DNA of 64,000 nucleotides. Source: Virgibacillus profundi. GTDB taxonomy: Bacteria > Bacillota > Bacilli > Bacillales > Amphibacillaceae. Below the pieces are notes generated by a model. The model ran no database searches. It was not told the DNA's origin and saw nothing but the letters and a program-made list of their open reading frames with translations. Location: the NCBI RefSeq assembly GCF_002287375.1, contig NZ_NPOA01000008.1, positions 141,773-205,772 on the forward strand, written 5' to 3'. Positions within the stretch are counted from its first letter, which is position 1; every line of letters starts with the position of its first letter. The translations under genes and the position numbers were made by a program. Shown piece after piece: positions 62,436 through 64,000 of this stretch.

Positions 62436-62864
62436 ATTGATTCATCCTCACTACTATCCACGTTATTATAGAAACCAAAAAAACATCCTGATTAACACCA
62501 CTTATATTTTGATATTTAACTTTTTATATTCTAACCACTTTTTCTCTTTTATATCCAAACATGAAATAATTGCCAGTGCCGGCGAAAAAAACACATATAA
62601 ACAAAAAAAGACTAACCTAACGGAAAAAGAGTTCTTCTTGTAAAATCAGGAGATGATTAAAAACTCATTGATAAAAGAGGCTGGTTTATAAAACAACGAA
62701 GGGAAAATTATCTTAATGTTTTTTTGATATCTAATACAAATGCTTTGCTGTAATGAGCAAAAAAAGAAGCCGCTTCAATACGACTTCTATTAATGTTTAA
62801 ATCAACGTTTTATGCCAATACTTTAAGAAAAAGTTTGGAAAGTTGAATAGCTTCCTAAAACGGG
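62436..62864. other. Gene-free stretch between the phosphodiesterase and the SDR gene
   Basis: I see no supported gene in these 429 bases. A plus-strand open frame at 62437-62643 has no ribosome-binding site and no recognisable product. The only clear element is a hairpin terminator on the minus strand at 62758-62788. The remainder is AT-rich sequence upstream of the phosphodiesterase gene. Confidence 0.6.
62758..62788 (-). terminator. Terminator after the SDR gene
   Basis: On the minus strand AGAAGTCG pairs with CGGCTTCT (one G-U) around an 8-base loop, followed by a run of T. Confidence 0.78.
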
Positions 62865-63623
62865 CTACAAATATTCCTTTACATTGTACACTTTGCCATT
62901 TATGATACTGGCTTCATCTGTCAAAATATCAACGAGGACACCACCTACAGCATCCGTATCTTTTAGTAATTTATTTTTCTTGTAGTCTTTAAAAGTTTCT
63001 ACATCTGCAAATTCTTCTTCTGAGCTCGATCGGATCTTTTCCTGCATAGCTGTATCCATAATGCCAGGACTGAAGGCGATCAATTTATGTTCCGTATTTA
63101 ATTGATCCTGTTCCAATGCAACTGTTTCTGTATACATATTTAAAGACGCTTTCGTACTGCAATAAGCACTCCAGCCGTAAACAGGTCGCTCAGCCGCACC
63201 TGAAGTAACGGCTGCAGCGATAAGTGGGACTTGATAGTCACTTGCCTTTTTCAAAAAAAGGTTCGTCAACACCATTGGTGCAATGGTATTCACTTGAACA
63301 TGATATGCCAAATCCTCACCATTGATATTCATCGCCTGATCCATTGGTTCCAGAACTGCTGCATTATTGACTAAATATACGCCGGATAATTCCTGATTAA
63401 ATATTTCGTTGGTTATTTGATTAAATGTTTCCTCGATAGCTTTTAAATCACTTAAATCACAACTGAATTGCTGAAAGCTTACATTGTTTTGTTCAGCAAC
63501 TTTATTTAATGTTTCTGAATTACTCCTGGAAATACCAATAACATGAATGCCCTGTTCTAAAAATAATTCAGCAACAGATTGGCCCAACCCACGTGAAACT
63601 CCAGTTATAACTGCAAATTTCAT
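62865..63623 (-). CDS. yueD: Short-chain dehydrogenase, benzil reductase-like (YueD)
   Basis: This NADPH-dependent SDR has 252 residues. It has TGVSRGLGQSVAE (TGxxxGxG, residues 8-20), NNAA (NNAAVLEP), a Ser in TSGAAERPVYGWSAYCSTKAS with the catalytic YxxxK (YCSTK), and SPGIMDT. The sequence follows the (S)-benzoin-forming benzil reductase/sepiapterin reductase-like group, YueD in B. subtilis. The natural substrate is unknown. GGGAGG precedes the ATG. It has its own terminator. Confidence 0.88.
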   Translation of the reverse strand: MKFAVITGVSRGLGQSVAELFLEQGIHVIGISRSNSETLNKVAEQNNVSFQQFSCDLSDLKAIEETFNQITNEIFNQELSGVYLVNNAAVLEPMDQAMNINGEDLAYHVQVNTIAPMVLTNLFLKKASDYQVPLIAAAVTSGAAERPVYGWSAYCSTKASLNMYTETVALEQDQLNTEHKLIAFSPGIMDTAMQEKIRSSSEEEFADVETFKDYKKNKLLKDTDAVGGVLVDILTDEASIINGKVYNVKEYL

Positions 63624-63700
63624 CCAAGAAACCTCCCATTCCTGATATTTTATATTATAAAAAGCTGTTTTCTAAAAGGTCACAAAATATATAAAATGCG

Positions 63701-63870
63701 ACATTGTCCAATAGAGCTTGCCTATACGACCGATGGAAACAATTTTTGATAGAAATGGTCGTATAGAACGCTTCTATATGCCCAATTGATGCTGAAACAA
63801 GTAGAAACGGTCACATAGACCGCTTTTATGAGCCCGAACGAAGCCGTAACAGGTGGAAACGGTCGTATAG
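63701..63870. repeat. Direct repeats at 52 bp pitch near the right end
   Basis: Units with GGAAACGGTCGTATAGA-like sequence recur with GTC at 63706 (degenerate), 63758, 63810 and 63862, each exactly 52 bp apart. Between them CGCTTCTATATGCCC and CGCTTTTATGAGCCC are also conserved. No gene is seen in 63624-64000; the stretch holds this array and a long palindrome. Confidence 0.8.
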
Positions 63871-63941
63871 AGAAGTCAAGTCCTTAATTCTGTGTAATTT
63901 CCTAATACAAGTTTTCAACTATTTATTTGGCTTTTATATTG

Positions 63942-63985
63942 AATTTTATTTGGTAGGGAGGGGCCCCTCCCTACCAAATAAAATT
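63942..63985. repeat. 44 bp perfect palindrome, no loop
   Basis: The arms 63942-63963 (ending GGTAGGGAGGGG) and 63964-63985 (starting CCCCTCCCTACC) are exact complements with no spacer. The stem is GC-rich at the centre and AT-rich outside. It is not followed by a clean T-run on either strand, so it is not a typical terminator. Confidence 0.8.
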
Positions 63986-64000
63986 TTCGCGTCAAAATTC

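Noticed and set aside
62437-62643. 68-codon plus-strand open frame after the phosphodiesterase gene
   Set aside because: No Shine-Dalgarno sequence, biased AT-rich composition, no recognisable domain.
1-64000. tRNA, rRNA, prophage, integrase, transposase or restriction genes
   Set aside because: None was recognised on reading through both strands; the repeated elements carry no protein-coding gene.

Overview
This is chromosomal sequence from a low-GC, endospore-forming member of the Bacillaceae. The gene order follows the Bacillus subtilis yhf-yhg-yha-yhe segment closely: lplJ/yhfI/yhfH, the hemE-hemH-hemY operon with pbpF and hmoB, yhaA/ecsB/ecsA/hit/trpP/yhaH, yhaI/yhaJ/prsA/yhaL/yhaM, yhaN/yhaO, yhaP/yhaQ, yhaR and yheA. 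Spore genes (an alpha/beta SASP, YhaL, a YjcZ-type protein) confirm a spore former. An OpuA glycine betaine transporter, two GbsR-type regulators and an acidic lipoprotein linker suggest a salt-adapted genus such as Virgibacillus, Oceanobacillus or Lentibacillus. That genus-level guess is inference.

Layout. 1-10.7 kb: lipoate ligase start, MBL hydrolase, PepF, coproporphyrin-dependent haem synthesis, class A PBP, haem monooxygenase. 10.7-16.8 kb: a membrane thioredoxin plus BdbC disulfide pair, an MFS-LiaF-LiaS-LiaR envelope-stress operon, a PAP2 phosphatase and a ferritin-like protein. 17.4-23.2 kb: YhaA, EcsAB, HIT, TrpP with an apparent TRAP site, YhaH. 23.3-27.3 kb: OpuA operon divergent from a GbsR-type gene. 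27.3-36.4 kb: YhaI/YhaJ, PrsA, YhaL, YhaM, an extra GbsR paralogue, YhaN and YhaO. 36.5-38.1 kb: an ECF sigma factor with an unusual membrane protein carrying part of an LCP fold. 38.1-46.9 kb: YhaPQ exporter, small XRE regulator pair, YhaR, YheA, YxkF-MsmX, a SASP and fumarase. 47-64 kb: accessory metabolism and transport (PLC-like protein, UMF1 transporter, chemoreceptor-like protein, CDF exporter, AzlCD, a T-box-controlled NhaC-type transporter, B12-binding-like protein plus methionine aminopeptidase, ABC pair, AP-superfamily enzyme, benzil reductase-like SDR).

Most of the window is ordinary core chromosome. The structure that genes do not explain is intergenic. (i) Four copies of a GC-rich foldback element of about 360-480 bp have related terminal inverted repeats and two diverged internal modules. 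(ii) Several tandem word arrays have a 20-22 bp pitch; two of them share one word and the same mirror-image layout. (iii) Two unrelated arrays have an exact 52 bp pitch. (iv) A 44 bp perfect palindrome lies near the right end. The most interesting gene-level item is the sigma/LCP-like pair with its own ECF-type promoter. Several readable control elements (T-box, TRAP site, paired palindromes upstream of bdbC, opuA and the XRE gene) indicate how individual operons may be regulated. No tRNA, rRNA, CRISPR array, transposase or prophage gene was seen.
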